Shown: positions 24,382-33,663, numbered from the stretch's first letter. The stretch is 64,000 nt of DNA from an uncultured Bacteroidales bacterium (GCA_903913285.1 CAIWKO010000060.1:1-64000), one strand, 5' to 3'. Numbers and translations are program-made. Notes: generated from the letters alone by a model not told the origin.

Positions 24382-26196
24382 TTACCTTTTATGACGCGAA
24401 TAGGTTTTTGACTTCTCAGGTTTTTCGTTCTCGGTTCTTTCGCTTGCAATACCAATATTTATCTTTCGATCTCCAAATCTTTTGTTTTTTAACAACCTAG
24501 TAATTTCTTGTGCATAACGGCTTTCAATTTCAAAGAATGAAAAGGTTTTCATCAGGTCTATTCGTCCGATCCCGATCTTTTTACCGGTAGTACTTGAGTT
24601 AATCATTTCTATTAAACTTCCGGGGTTAAAGCCATCCATTTTGCCTGCATTGATAAACATCCTTGTATAATCTCCTGATCGCTCCTGACCTCTATCTCTG
24701 CTATTTCTGTCGCTTCTGTCTCTTCTTTCGAATCTGTCAGCCCTGTCACTTCTATCACCCCTATCACTTCTGTCACCTCTATCACTTCTGTCACCTCTAT
24801 CACCTCTATCTCTGTCTCTACGACGTGAATCGCGACGTGAACCTTCTTCACGATTATTGCCATAATCATCAGGGACCTTAATATCAGTTGCCTGACGATA
24901 ATAATCCAGAAAACGGTTAAATTGCAACGAAACGAAACGTTTTATTACTTCCTCTTTATCGAGCCATTCAAGTTTTTTGAATATCACAGGCAAATAAGTA
25001 TCGATCTCTGAATGATCGATCTCAACTTTTTCCATTTTGTCTATTAAATAAAAAAGCTGTTTCTCACAAATTTCTCTTCCTTTCGGAACAGCCACATGCT
25101 GAAAATTCTTCTGGATCTTTTTCTCGATCTGTTTAATGAGGTATTTTTCTTTGAGATTAACAATGGCAATAGAAATACCTGTTTTTCCGGCCCTTCCTGT
25201 TCGTCCGCTCCGATGTGTATATACTTCGGGATCGTCGGGAAGGTTGTAATTGATAATATGTGTAAGATCGTTAACATCCAAACCGCGAGCAGCTACATCG
25301 GTAGCCACTAACAGGCTAATATTCCGGATACGGAATTTTTGCATAACCATATCGCGCATGGGTTGCGATAAATCGCCATGCAAGGAATCGGCATTGTATC
25401 CATCCTGAATCAGTTTGTCAGCAATCTCCTGTGTTTCTTTTCGGGTACGGCAAAATACGATGCCATATATATCTGGATTGAAATCGGCAATACGTTTTAA
25501 TACCAAATATTTGTCTTTGGCATGAACCGTATAACAAAGATGTTTCACATTTTCGGCTCCGGCATTTCGGTTTCCGATAGTTACTTCAAGCGGATTGGTC
25601 ATATACCTTCTCGATATACCAACAATCTCCTGTGGCATGGTTGCTGAAAATAATAATGTATTTCTTCCATCAGGAACCTGAGCAAGAATAGCATTAATAC
25701 TATCTAAAAAACCCATATTCAGCATTTCGTCAGCTTCGTCTAGAATCACGCGGGTTACATCGGAAAGTTTTGCAGCTTTACGATCAATAAGGTCAATCAA
25801 ACGTCCCGGAGTTGCTACAATAATTTGAACGCCTTTTTTAAGCGCCATTACCTGAGTTTCGATACTCGACCCACCATAAACCGGCAGAACTTTTACATCA
25901 TCAATATAGCGGGCATAATCGTTCAGGTCGCCTGCAATTTGCAGACATAATTCACGTGTTGGACACAAAACCAATGCACGTGGCAATTTTGTTCCGGGAT
26001 GGGCTTCCTGAATTAACGGTAAACCGTAAGCAGCGGTTTTGCCGGTTCCGGTTTGTGCCAATGCAATAATATCGGATTTTTTGTTGAGCATTAATGGGAT
26101 CACTTCTTCCTGAACCGGCATAGGATTTTCAAAACCAAGTTCGAGTATTGCCCTCTGTATGGGAGGGTTAATACCTAATTCTTCAAATGTTGTCAT
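24382..26196 (-). CDS. DEAD-box ATP-dependent RNA helicase with DbpA-type RNA-binding domain
   Basis: A 604-residue helicase. It has a Q motif (MTTFEELGINPPIQRAI, PVQ), motif I AQTGTGKT, PTRELCLQ, DEAD (VILDEADEMLNMG), SAT, and HRSGRTGRAG in the second RecA domain. A basic Arg/Asp-rich linker (about residues 445-515, built from RGDRSD units encoded by an 18-bp tandem repeat at about 24.74-24.80 kb) leads to a DbpA-like RNA-binding domain ending SRHKR. It would unwind structured RNA, probably in ribosome assembly or cold adaptation. I chose the ATG at 26196 (MTTFEELG); an upstream ATG at 26235 adds 13 unconserved residues. Confidence 0.9.
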   Translation of the reverse strand: MTTFEELGINPPIQRAILELGFENPMPVQEEVIPLMLNKKSDIIALAQTGTGKTAAYGLPLIQEAHPGTKLPRALVLCPTRELCLQIAGDLNDYARYIDDVKVLPVYGGSSIETQVMALKKGVQIIVATPGRLIDLIDRKAAKLSDVTRVILDEADEMLNMGFLDSINAILAQVPDGRNTLLFSATMPQEIVGISRRYMTNPLEVTIGNRNAGAENVKHLCYTVHAKDKYLVLKRIADFNPDIYGIVFCRTRKETQEIADKLIQDGYNADSLHGDLSQPMRDMVMQKFRIRNISLLVATDVAARGLDVNDLTHIINYNLPDDPEVYTHRSGRTGRAGKTGISIAIVNLKEKYLIKQIEKKIQKNFQHVAVPKGREICEKQLFYLIDKMEKVEIDHSEIDTYLPVIFKKLEWLDKEEVIKRFVSLQFNRFLDYYRQATDIKVPDDYGNNREEGSRRDSRRRDRDRGDRGDRSDRGDRSDRGDRSDRADRFERRDRSDRNSRDRGQERSGDYTRMFINAGKMDGFNPGSLIEMINSSTTGKKIGIGRIDLMKTFSFFEIESRYAQEITRLLKNKRFGDRKINIGIASERTENEKPEKSKTYSRHKR

Positions 26197-26292
26197 GTTG
26201 TTTGTTGCGTTATGTGTTTCGGGGTTGTATCCCAACGGATTTTGGAATGGCGGGAATTAAGCTCTCAAATCACTCTATTTGTATAATTTTTG

Positions 26293-26300
26293 CAAAGGTA
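26293..26300 (-). promoter_or_regulatory. Putative -7 promoter box of the helicase gene (TACCTTTG)
   Basis: A full TAnnTTTG match on the minus strand, about 96 bp before the chosen start. The implied long leader is compatible with cold-shock-type regulation. Confidence 0.45.
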
Positions 26301-26333
26301 TGGATTATTTTGATACAAAAGGCTTTATTAAAG

Positions 26334-28076
26334 CTATAAAGCCAAATCGGTCTTAATTGCTTCAATCTTTTCCTTACAGCGGTTTTCAGTTTTTTCGAAT
26401 TCAGCAGCTGTTTTTAGCGCTGATTTTATACCAAAATAAAACTTGATCTTAGGTTCTGTTCCCGACGGACGTATGGTTATCTTGCTTCCATCTTCTGTAA
26501 AAAACTGCAAAACATCGGATTTGGGAAGATCAATTGGACTGACCGTATTATTCAGCATATTGATGTTTTTTTGTAATTTATAGTCCTTAACAACAATAAC
26601 TTTTGAATTATCGATAGTTTTTGGCGGGTTTGTCCTGAAATTTTCCATCATTTGTTTTATTTCATCTGCACCGGACTTTCCTTTTTTGGTTATCGACAAT
26701 AAACTTTCGTAATACAAACCAAATTCTTTATAAATTTCAAGAAGCAACTTATACAATGTAATGCCCTGTTCCTTTGCATAAACCGCTGCTTCGGCTATCA
26801 TACAGCATGAGATCACTGCATCTTTATCTCTGACAAAATCACTTACCAAATAGCCATAGCTTTCTTCACCACCACCTATAAAGGTCTTCCGTCCTTCATA
26901 TTTCTTAATAACCTCGGCAATATATTTAAACCCCGTCAGCACATCAAAATATTCAACTCCAAATTTTTTGGCAATATCAGCCAACAATTCGCTGGTTACA
27001 ATAGTTTTAACAATATACTCTTTACCGTGAAGTTTTCCTTTATTTTTCCATTGGGTCATAAGATAGAAAATCAGCAGCGATGCCGTTTGATTTCCATTTA
27101 ACAACATGAATTCTCCTGCATCATTTTTTATGGCTACTCCCACGCGGTCAGCATCAGGATCAGTAGCCAGAACCAAATCTGCATTGATTAGTTCAGCTTT
27201 ATCGATCGCCATCGCTAAGGCTGCCTTTTCCTCCGGATTCGGCGAAATGATGGTTGGAAAGTTGCCGTCAGGTATGGCTTGCTCCTCCACCAGATGGATA
27301 TTCTCAAATCCATATTCCTTCAATGCTTTTGGCACCAGAGTGATCCCTGTACCATGCAATGCAGTGTATACAATACTAATATCCTTGTTTTTATGAATGA
27401 GTTCCGGGATAAAAGATAATTTTTTTACTTCAGCGAGGTAAGCATTATCGACATTGTTCCCAATCAGGGAAATGTTTTCAGGTTTTGCATTGAACTTTAC
27501 CATATCAATGGCAGTGATCTTACGAACCTCTTCAATGACATTGGTATCGTTCGGACTTACCAATTGCCCGCCATCTTCCCAGTATACCTTATAACCATTG
27601 TACTCTTTCGGATTATGAGATGCGGTGATAACAATTCCGCTTTGACAACCCAAATGACGAATGGCGAAAGAAAGTTCGGGTGTCGGCCGAAGTTCTTCGA
27701 ACAAAAAAACTTTGCAATGGTTGGCCGAAAGAATTTTAGCTGTTATTTGAGCAAAGTATTTGCTATTATTTCGGGAGTCGTATGCTATAGCCACTTTTAT
27801 CTGAGGGAGCGCCGGAAACATGAGATGGAGGTAGTTAGCCAAGCCTTGAGTTGCCATACCCACAGTATATTTGTTCATACGGTTGGTGCCAACACCCATG
27901 ATGCCCCGCAAGCCACCCGTACCAAATTCGAGATCGGTGTAAAAGGAATCGAAAAGTTCATCTGGATGTTCATCCATCAATTGTTTTACATGTTTACGGG
28001 TTTCTTCATCATAATCTTCGCCCAGCCATTGTTGTGCTTTAGCAATGATGGTTTTGTCAATATTCGCCAGTTCCAT
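26334..28076 (-). CDS. Phosphoglucomutase/phosphomannomutase (alpha-D-phosphohexomutase)
   Basis: A 580-residue cytoplasmic mutase interconverting hexose 1- and 6-phosphates. It shows the phosphoserine loop TASHNPKEYNGYKVYW (Ser153), the metal-binding loop DPDADRVG, the sugar-binding loop GGEESYG, and the phosphate-binding RPSGTEPKIKFYFG near the C-terminus. Length and the N-terminus (WLGEDYDEETR) fit the PGM2/YbbT-like long subgroup common in Bacteroidota. It stands alone, with its own promoter. Confidence 0.9.
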   Translation of the reverse strand: MELANIDKTIIAKAQQWLGEDYDEETRKHVKQLMDEHPDELFDSFYTDLEFGTGGLRGIMGVGTNRMNKYTVGMATQGLANYLHLMFPALPQIKVAIAYDSRNNSKYFAQITAKILSANHCKVFLFEELRPTPELSFAIRHLGCQSGIVITASHNPKEYNGYKVYWEDGGQLVSPNDTNVIEEVRKITAIDMVKFNAKPENISLIGNNVDNAYLAEVKKLSFIPELIHKNKDISIVYTALHGTGITLVPKALKEYGFENIHLVEEQAIPDGNFPTIISPNPEEKAALAMAIDKAELINADLVLATDPDADRVGVAIKNDAGEFMLLNGNQTASLLIFYLMTQWKNKGKLHGKEYIVKTIVTSELLADIAKKFGVEYFDVLTGFKYIAEVIKKYEGRKTFIGGGEESYGYLVSDFVRDKDAVISCCMIAEAAVYAKEQGITLYKLLLEIYKEFGLYYESLLSITKKGKSGADEIKQMMENFRTNPPKTIDNSKVIVVKDYKLQKNINMLNNTVSPIDLPKSDVLQFFTEDGSKITIRPSGTEPKIKFYFGIKSALKTAAEFEKTENRCKEKIEAIKTDLAL

Positions 28077-28113
28077 TTCAGTGTTTTTAATTTCTACAGG
28101 GATTAAACTTTTT

Positions 28114-28121
28114 CAAAAATA
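28114..28121 (-). promoter_or_regulatory. Putative -7 promoter box of the phosphosugar mutase gene
   Basis: Reads TATTTTTG on the minus strand, 37 bp before the ATG at 28076. Confidence 0.45.
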
Positions 28122-28149
28122 CTGAATCTAAATTGAAAATTTTTAACAC

Positions 28150-29010
28150 ATGATAAAAAATAATACAAAACTTCTTAAAATTGCCCTTTCCATGCTGGCT
28201 TTTATCTTCGGATTTTCGGGTACAATTGTAGCTCAATACGGTGCCATTCAGAACAACTACAAGATGAGAGGCCACGTGAGCGACTTCGAAAACAATAAAC
28301 CATTATCCGATATTAAAGTTTCATTAAAAACCTCCAATACCTATATGGAAGAAACCTTCACCGACAAAAATGGCAATTTTGAACTTCCTGCTTATTATTG
28401 GAACTTCAATAGCCCTATTCAAATTCAAGCAAACGACACCAATAGAAATCAGCGAAAATACCTTATAAAGGACACCTTGTTCATTGTAAATTATCAGGAT
28501 TTTCGACGAGCGGAACCAAGAGGATCGTGGGAATATGACAATATTTACCGCTACGATATAAACCTGAAATTGAAAAAAGAATTACCCGTCACTGACTCAA
28601 TAATTACTGTAAAAGATTCTGCAAAAGACGAAAAGGAAATTCAAATTGAATATGATACACTTCCTGTTGCTGAAAACAACCCCGATACTGTGAGTGTTCA
28701 GAATGATTCATTAAAGGTTGAACCGGTTGAAATACCATCGTATAATGCAATATCTGATGATCAAATTATTGAAGTTTATCCAAACCCCACAAATACTTTA
28801 ATTCATATTATCATTGATTCGAAAAAGGATGAAGAAGCAACGCTGTGCTTGTATGACAATGATTACCATAAACTCATTGAAAAAGGACTTACTCTTTTGT
28901 CGGGTTTCAACCAATATGAAGTTGATATGGAGTTGTACCCGTCAGGAAATTATCTTTTGATACTTATACAACCCGACAAAAGAACCGTTAGAAAGATCAT
29001 TAAACTATAA
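28150..29010 (+). CDS. T9SS-secreted protein with N-terminal beta-sandwich like radical SAM-associated lipoproteins
   Basis: A 286-residue secreted protein with a signal peptide (to TIVAQ). The next 110 residues (YGAIQNNYKMRGHVSD, PLSDIKVSLKTSN, TDKNGNFELP) form a carboxypeptidase-regulatory-like sandwich. It recalls the Bacteroidota family called radical SAM-associated putative lipoprotein, although here there is no lipobox. A Val/Asp/Ser-rich linker leads to a T9SS type A sorting domain (IEVYPNPTNTLIHIII ... RTVRKIIKL). The last 6 bp overlap the convergent DUF4301 gene. Function unknown; the family resemblance is from memory. Confidence 0.7.
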   Translation: MIKNNTKLLKIALSMLAFIFGFSGTIVAQYGAIQNNYKMRGHVSDFENNKPLSDIKVSLKTSNTYMEETFTDKNGNFELPAYYWNFNSPIQIQANDTNRNQRKYLIKDTLFIVNYQDFRRAEPRGSWEYDNIYRYDINLKLKKELPVTDSIITVKDSAKDEKEIQIEYDTLPVAENNPDTVSVQNDSLKVEPVEIPSYNAISDDQIIEVYPNPTNTLIHIIIDSKKDEEATLCLYDNDYHKLIEKGLTLLSGFNQYEVDMELYPSGNYLLILIQPDKRTVRKIIKL

Positions 29011-30552
29011 ATGCTCGCTGCGCAAGAGATCGTTAACGGTTTTTACAGGATTAAAAGTAATTACAGGCACTTCTACAAAAACGGTATTCCATTTTGCCAT
29101 AGCACCATTCCACAAACCGGGCAATTCCTGAGCTTTTAAAGGCCTGCCATCTTTAGTTTTATGCGAAATAAAACCTGTAGATGGATCAACAAAATCATGC
29201 AGGTTAAACTTTTTACCCTTATAATCCATAAAGCAACAAACCAGATCAACAGGGTTGAAATGTGTTGCCCCGGACATAATTTTTCTTTGATCTTCATCAT
29301 GCATATCCACCTGCGATGATTCGATAATCTGAAGACTTAGATCTCCGCTGCTATCTTTCACCAAAAATGGTCCGCCTCCGGGTTCTCCTTCGTTTTTCAC
29401 CATGCCGCATACCCGTATAGGTCTGTTAAGTATCCTATAAAGCTGCTTTATTTTTTCGGTTTTATCGGCGGCAAAAAAATTATCTGAAAGATCTTGCAAT
29501 AATTCTGTTTTAGCAAACGAAATGATCTGGTTGACTATCTTTTCAGACAAGTCAGGCTTTTCGAGCAAACTCAGATATTCGTAAACGCTGTTGCGGATCT
29601 TCAGCAAATATCCGGCAAGAGCCTTTTTATAGAGGTTGGTTTCAGGTTTCAGCCTGTCGGGTACCACATTATCGATGTTCTTAATAAAAACCACGTCAGC
29701 AAATATCTCGTTGAGGTTATTGATAAGCGCCCCATGTCCGCCCGGGCGGAAAAACAAGCTCCCATCAGAATTGCGGAATGGTTCGTTATTCTGGTCAACA
29801 GCTATGGTATCGGTAGATGAATGTTGAATCGAGTGCGTCATGCGGAACCTTACATTGTATTTTTCCTCGTAATCAGCAATCACTTTCGCCAGTAGTTTTT
29901 CAAATTTCGAAATATGTTCCGGCGAAAGTGTGAAATGTATATCCACGTTTCTTTCGGAATCGAAACAATAATTGGCTCCTTCAACCAAATGTTCTTCAAT
30001 GGCAGTTCTGGTATTTTCGGGATAGGTATGGAATTTAATCAATGCTTTCGGAAGTTCTGCATAATTGAGACCTTTGTCTGTGAGCAGATAATCCAGAATT
30101 GTATTAAAGTCATGTCGACCGAGGCATTCATCTATGTTTTGTCCGTGGTTGGCCATCGATACTTTTAAATCGTTGTAAAATGCAAATTGTTTAATGTTTT
30201 TAAAAAAATATGCAGCTGAATTGAAATTTGTATCGTTTTGAAGTTCCTGAATTTGTTCTGCAGTTGCTTTATACTCATTTCGGAAAGCAAACAAATGGCT
30301 GAACATGCGGGTGGCAGCTCCCGAAGCCGGAACGAATTTCAGGGTTTTAATATCCTTAAGTTGCAGAAGATAGAAATCAGCAAGTTCTTTTGTTGCTTCT
30401 GCATTAAACTTCTTCATTCCGAATGTAAGTGTGGCAGGGGCTTCGAGTTTTACAAACGGAAATCCTTCTTTAAAATTAGCTAGTTGCGCGTCGATAGCCG
30501 GGATAGTAATTCCTTTTTCGGTAATTTGTTCAATATCTTTATCGGTCAGCAT
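29005..30552 (-). CDS. DUF4301 family protein
   Basis: A 515-residue cytoplasmic protein of the Bacteroidota DUF4301 family. It shows the conserved FVPASGAATRMF near residue 80-95, the FRPGGHGALINNLN segment, and VCGMVKNEGEPGGGPF. These glycine-rich loops resemble nucleotidyltransferases, so a sugar-nucleotide role is possible but unproven. The start at 30552 (MLTDKDIEQI) is supported by a promoter whose -7 box lies inside the longer alternative frame. It overlaps the convergent T9SS gene by 6 bp at the stop codons. Confidence 0.85.
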   Translation of the reverse strand: MLTDKDIEQITEKGITIPAIDAQLANFKEGFPFVKLEAPATLTFGMKKFNAEATKELADFYLLQLKDIKTLKFVPASGAATRMFSHLFAFRNEYKATAEQIQELQNDTNFNSAAYFFKNIKQFAFYNDLKVSMANHGQNIDECLGRHDFNTILDYLLTDKGLNYAELPKALIKFHTYPENTRTAIEEHLVEGANYCFDSERNVDIHFTLSPEHISKFEKLLAKVIADYEEKYNVRFRMTHSIQHSSTDTIAVDQNNEPFRNSDGSLFFRPGGHGALINNLNEIFADVVFIKNIDNVVPDRLKPETNLYKKALAGYLLKIRNSVYEYLSLLEKPDLSEKIVNQIISFAKTELLQDLSDNFFAADKTEKIKQLYRILNRPIRVCGMVKNEGEPGGGPFLVKDSSGDLSLQIIESSQVDMHDEDQRKIMSGATHFNPVDLVCCFMDYKGKKFNLHDFVDPSTGFISHKTKDGRPLKAQELPGLWNGAMAKWNTVFVEVPVITFNPVKTVNDLLRSEHL

Positions 30553-30564
30553 AGTTTTTTTTTT

Positions 30565-30596
30565 CAAACCTACAATTTTTTTCAATAACAGACAAA
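30565..30596 (-). promoter_or_regulatory. Promoter of the DUF4301 gene (TTTG-N20-TAGGTTTG)
   Basis: The minus strand carries TTTG (30593-30596), 20 bp, then TAGGTTTG (30565-30572), 12 bp before the ATG at 30552. Confidence 0.65.
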
Positions 30597-30623
30597 CCGA
30601 TCTTTAACAATAAATTTTATGGC

Positions 30624-30650
30624 AAAAAAAAACCGGGCAAAATGCCCGGT
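30624..30650 (-). terminator. Terminator of the PepSY-like gene
   Basis: Stem ACCGGGCA / TGCCCGGT with an AAA loop; the A run on its left reads as a T run on the minus strand. Confidence 0.85.
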
Positions 30651-30711
30651 CAAACAAAAAAAAACGAAACAGTTGTATTGAGTACGAAATTATTTCGCTT
30701 CTTAAATTGGT

Positions 30712-31125
30712 TTATTTTTTTGTACCAGTAGTTGTGGTAGTAGTTGGTTTAGGTTTGTCTTTTGTAGTAGTGGTGGTAGTTGTTGTTGCTACCGGATGTA
30801 CTTTAGCTTTTACAAAAGCACCTTTATCGTTAAAAGTAAGAGTTGATTTAGCAACGTCTTTTGCTACTTCTACTTCATAAGTAATAACTTTATCAGTCGA
30901 TACTTTTGTAGCTTTGGTTGTAGTGTAACCAGCATAATTTTTTGCAATGTAATCTGTGATTTCTTTCGACAGATCTGTTGTTTTCATTGCTGTTTTAATT
31001 TTTTCTACTTTGGGTTTTGTTTGTTCCGAAGTAGGTTTGGTTGTTGAGGTTGTGGTTGGTTTAGTTTGTGCAACTGCAAAGCCTGCAATCAACACTACAC
31101 AACAAAATACAATTAATTTTTTCAT
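30712..31125 (-). CDS. PepSY-like secreted protein with Thr/Lys-rich tails
   Basis: A 137-residue secreted protein. After a signal peptide (MKKLIVFCCVVLIAGFAVAQ) comes a Thr/Pro/Lys-rich linker, then one PepSY-like domain (about 48-105: KEITDYIAKNYAGYTTTKAT, YEVEVAKDVAKSTLTFNDKG). The tail is almost only Thr, Lys and Pro. Such domains are small inhibitors or ligand modules of the cell envelope. It is monocistronic with its own terminator. Function unknown. Confidence 0.75.
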   Translation of the reverse strand: MKKLIVFCCVVLIAGFAVAQTKPTTTSTTKPTSEQTKPKVEKIKTAMKTTDLSKEITDYIAKNYAGYTTTKATKVSTDKVITYEVEVAKDVAKSTLTFNDKGAFVKAKVHPVATTTTTTTTKDKPKPTTTTTTGTKK

Positions 31126-31450
31126 AATAAATTATTTTTTTTTGGTTTTATGCGACAAAATTACTTCCTAATTCTGAAGAAAAACTGTACTTGAAACTAT
31201 TTTTAATTTTTTTTCAAAATAAAGTTAACAGGCGGCAAATATACTTTAATTACTGGTTATAAATTAAAAAGTAATTTTTGTCATATTTCTATGACTATTT
31301 GGCAGAGAATTGTGATTGACACCAAATTTGATAAGAGTTCGTTCGTTTTTAAAAACAAAAAACAAGCAATCAGGGTGAGATAGAATAAAAATTGTTTACT
31401 TTTGATTGGTTGTTTTAATTAACGGAATAAAAAAAATAAAAAAGATTATT
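31126..31450. other. Divergent intergenic region
   Basis: About 325 bp of AT-rich DNA. On the minus strand a -7 box (TAATTTTG, 31156-31163) serves the PepSY-like gene; on the plus strand TACTTTTG (31397-31404) serves the zinc-ribbon operon. I see nothing else in it. Confidence 0.5.
31397..31404 (+). promoter_or_regulatory. Putative -7 promoter box of the zinc-ribbon/LemA/M48 operon
   Basis: TACTTTTG, 46 bp before the ATG at 31451. Confidence 0.45.
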
Positions 31451-31849
31451 ATGGACTGTCCGGTATGCAAAAAATCTATGCTGGTATTGGAACTTCAGCA
31501 GATAGAGATCGACTATTGCCAGAATTGCGACGGTATATGGCTCGATGCCGGCGAACTGGAACTTTTGCTGGAGGATACTCAGGAAAAACAAAAGTTGCTC
31601 GATTCGATGGTTGTCGACCCAAACAACCCCGAAAAACTACGCCGCTGCCCTAAATGTTCGAAAAAGATGGACAAGGTGTTTGTCGGACAAAACAAATCGG
31701 TGTTGGTTGATAAATGCAAAAGAGATCACGGCATCTGGTTCGACGACGGAGAACTCAATCAGGTTATCGAACTGGGAAGTGTCGACAAAAACAACAAAGT
31801 GATACAATTATTAAATGATATGTTCGCACACAAATTAAAAAACAAATAA
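31451..31849 (+). CDS. Double zinc-ribbon (zf-TFIIB) protein
   Basis: A 132-residue cytoplasmic protein with two zf-TFIIB-type ribbons. The first is CPVCKKSM...YCQNCDGIWLDAGEL (residues 3-38). The second is CPKCSKKM...KCKRDHGIWFDDGEL, where the second Cys pair is replaced by Cys/His. The ATG at 31451 begins right at the first ribbon; an in-frame upstream start adds an unrelated Lys/Ile-rich stretch. It heads an operon with LemA and an M48 protease, 21 bp before LemA. Its role is unknown, but the grouping suggests envelope quality control. Confidence 0.8.
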   Translation: MDCPVCKKSMLVLELQQIEIDYCQNCDGIWLDAGELELLLEDTQEKQKLLDSMVVDPNNPEKLRRCPKCSKKMDKVFVGQNKSVLVDKCKRDHGIWFDDGELNQVIELGSVDKNNKVIQLLNDMFAHKLKNK

Positions 31850-31858
31850 ATTAAATTT

Positions 31859-31864
31859 AGGAGG
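31859..31864 (+). promoter_or_regulatory. Shine-Dalgarno site AGGAGG before lemA
   Basis: A full AGGAGG lies 6 bases before the lemA ATG. Such sites are rare in Bacteroidota, so this gene may use stronger or different initiation from its neighbours. Confidence 0.6.
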
Positions 31865-31870
31865 AAAATT

Positions 31871-32428
31871 ATGATTGCTTTATGGATCGTTCTCGGAGTT
31901 ATTGTTATCCTGATCTTAATGATCATCGGCATGTATAACTCATTAATAAGATTAAGAAACCAGGTAAAAAATGCATGGTCGCAGATCGATGTTCAACTGA
32001 AACGCCGCCACGACCTTATCCCCAACCTGATTGAAACCGTTAAAGGCTACATGACACACGAACGCGGCACCTTCGAAGCCATCACACAGGCTCGCAGCAA
32101 TGCCATGAGCGCAACAACCGTGGCACAGAAAGGACAAACCGAAGGCGTGTTGAGCGGGTTGATGGGCAAACTGCAGGTAGCTGTTGAAGCATACCCCGAG
32201 TTGAAAGCTAACCAGAACTTTTTAGCGTTGCAGGAAGAACTTACTTCAACCGAAAACAAAATTTCGTTCTCGCGTCAGGCATACAACGACCAGGTTTTGT
32301 TCTACAACAACAAAATACAGGTATTCCCGTCGAATATCATTGCCGGCATGTTCAATTTTCAGAATGAAACATTTTTCGAAATTGCTGATGCAAGCGAAAA
32401 AGAAGTACCAAAAGTTAGTTTTTCGTAA
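31871..32428 (+). CDS. lemA: LemA family protein
   Basis: A 185-residue protein with one N-terminal transmembrane helix (IALWIVLGVIVILILMIIG) followed by the LemA helical bundle (YNSLIRLRNQVKNAWSQIDVQLKRRHDLIPNLIETVKGY, FEAITQARSNAM). The helix should anchor it in the inner membrane with the bundle outside. LemA genes are repeatedly found beside M48 proteases, as here (23 bp to the next gene), but the biochemical role is unclear. Confidence 0.9.
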   Translation: MIALWIVLGVIVILILMIIGMYNSLIRLRNQVKNAWSQIDVQLKRRHDLIPNLIETVKGYMTHERGTFEAITQARSNAMSATTVAQKGQTEGVLSGLMGKLQVAVEAYPELKANQNFLALQEELTSTENKISFSRQAYNDQVLFYNNKIQVFPSNIIAGMFNFQNETFFEIADASEKEVPKVSFS

Positions 32429-32451
32429 GACTATTTTAAAACAAACAAATT

Positions 32452-33663
32452 ATGTGGGAACTCATTAGAGCCAATCAGCGCAAATCGGTAGTTCTTTTTG
32501 TTATCATGGGAATAGTGCTGATAGCGCTCGGTTTTGTCATCGGACTTGGGTTAGACCCAAAAGGCAACGGAAGCGGCGCTATTTTCGGTATCATCATAGC
32601 CCTGGTTGTTTGGTTCATCATGTCGCTGATAGCGGTTACATCGGGAAGTTCTATCATGCTGTCGGCAAGCGGGGCCAAAGAAGTTACCGAAGATGTGGCA
32701 CCGCAACTGTATAATGTTGTGGACGAAATTCGCATCGCGGCAGGGATGAACAAAATGCCCAAAATTTATATCATCAACTCCGATGCTCCCAATGCTTTTG
32801 CCACGGGCATGAACCCCGACAAGGCCGCAGTTGCCGTTACGGCAGGACTGCTGGCACGCATGAACCGCGACGAGTTGCAGGGAGTTATAGCGCACGAAAT
32901 GTCGCATGTGATGAACCGCGACGTGCGTTTTATGACCATTGCCGGTGTGATGCTGGGCAGCATCGTCATCATTTCCGAGATATTCGTGCGCAGCATGATA
33001 TTCGGTGGCGGTGGCGGTAAAAAAGGCGGTCAGGCTCAGATCATCATTATGCTCATTGCGCTGGTGTTTGCCATCCTCGCTCCTATTCTGGCGCAACTGC
33101 TGTATTTTTCGATCTCGCGCAAGCGCGAATATCTGGCCGATGCTTCGGCAGCACGCCTTACGCGCTATCCCGAAGGACTGGCTTCGGCATTGGAAAAAAT
33201 TTCGAACTCTACGGAAGATATGCCCATGGCAAACAAGGTAACGGCTGCCATGTATATCTGCAATCCTTTGAAGAAAAAAGGCATGAAAATGTCGGACCTG
33301 TCGAGCACCCACCCTCCCATTTCGGAACGTATCCGCATTTTGCGCGCTATGGCTGGAGGTGCAGGGTTCAACAACTATCAGAGCGCCTACAACCAGATAA
33401 AAGGCAAAACGATAAATATTATTCCGGCCGGCGAACTGAAACAACAGGACGACCCCGGCATACGCATGGGCCTCACGGGCGCAGCCGACGACAACAAAGC
33501 CATGGCACGCAGTTCGAGCGATATTATGATGAAGGTGAACAACTATTCGTTTATCAATTGCGATTGCGGGCTGAAACTAAAAGTGCCTGCCAATTTCACA
33601 GGCGATGCGGTGAGATGTCCGCGCTGCGGAACCATACACCAGATGTCGGAATTTAGAGGATAG
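32452..33663 (+). CDS. HtpX-like M48 membrane metalloprotease with C-terminal zinc ribbon
   Basis: A 403-residue inner-membrane protease. Two N-terminal transmembrane segments are followed by the zinc motif HEMSH (His148, Glu149, His152), two more helices, and the third ligand Glu226 (REYLADASAARL). STHPPISERI fits M48. An added C-terminal module (CDCGLKLKVPANFTGDAVRCPRCG) looks like a four-cysteine zinc ribbon, absent from E. coli HtpX. It would degrade damaged membrane proteins. Its last 77 bp are duplicated at 34286-34362 beyond the toxin-antitoxin pair. Confidence 0.85.
   Translation: MWELIRANQRKSVVLFVIMGIVLIALGFVIGLGLDPKGNGSGAIFGIIIALVVWFIMSLIAVTSGSSIMLSASGAKEVTEDVAPQLYNVVDEIRIAAGMNKMPKIYIINSDAPNAFATGMNPDKAAVAVTAGLLARMNRDELQGVIAHEMSHVMNRDVRFMTIAGVMLGSIVIISEIFVRSMIFGGGGGKKGGQAQIIIMLIALVFAILAPILAQLLYFSISRKREYLADASAARLTRYPEGLASALEKISNSTEDMPMANKVTAAMYICNPLKKKGMKMSDLSSTHPPISERIRILRAMAGGAGFNNYQSAYNQIKGKTINIIPAGELKQQDDPGIRMGLTGAADDNKAMARSSSDIMMKVNNYSFINCDCGLKLKVPANFTGDAVRCPRCGTIHQMSEFRG
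33587..33663 (+). repeat. Left 77-bp direct repeat (3' end of the M48 protease gene)
   Basis: 75 of 77 positions match 34286-34362. This copy is the functional gene end, including the stop codon. Confidence 0.9.
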
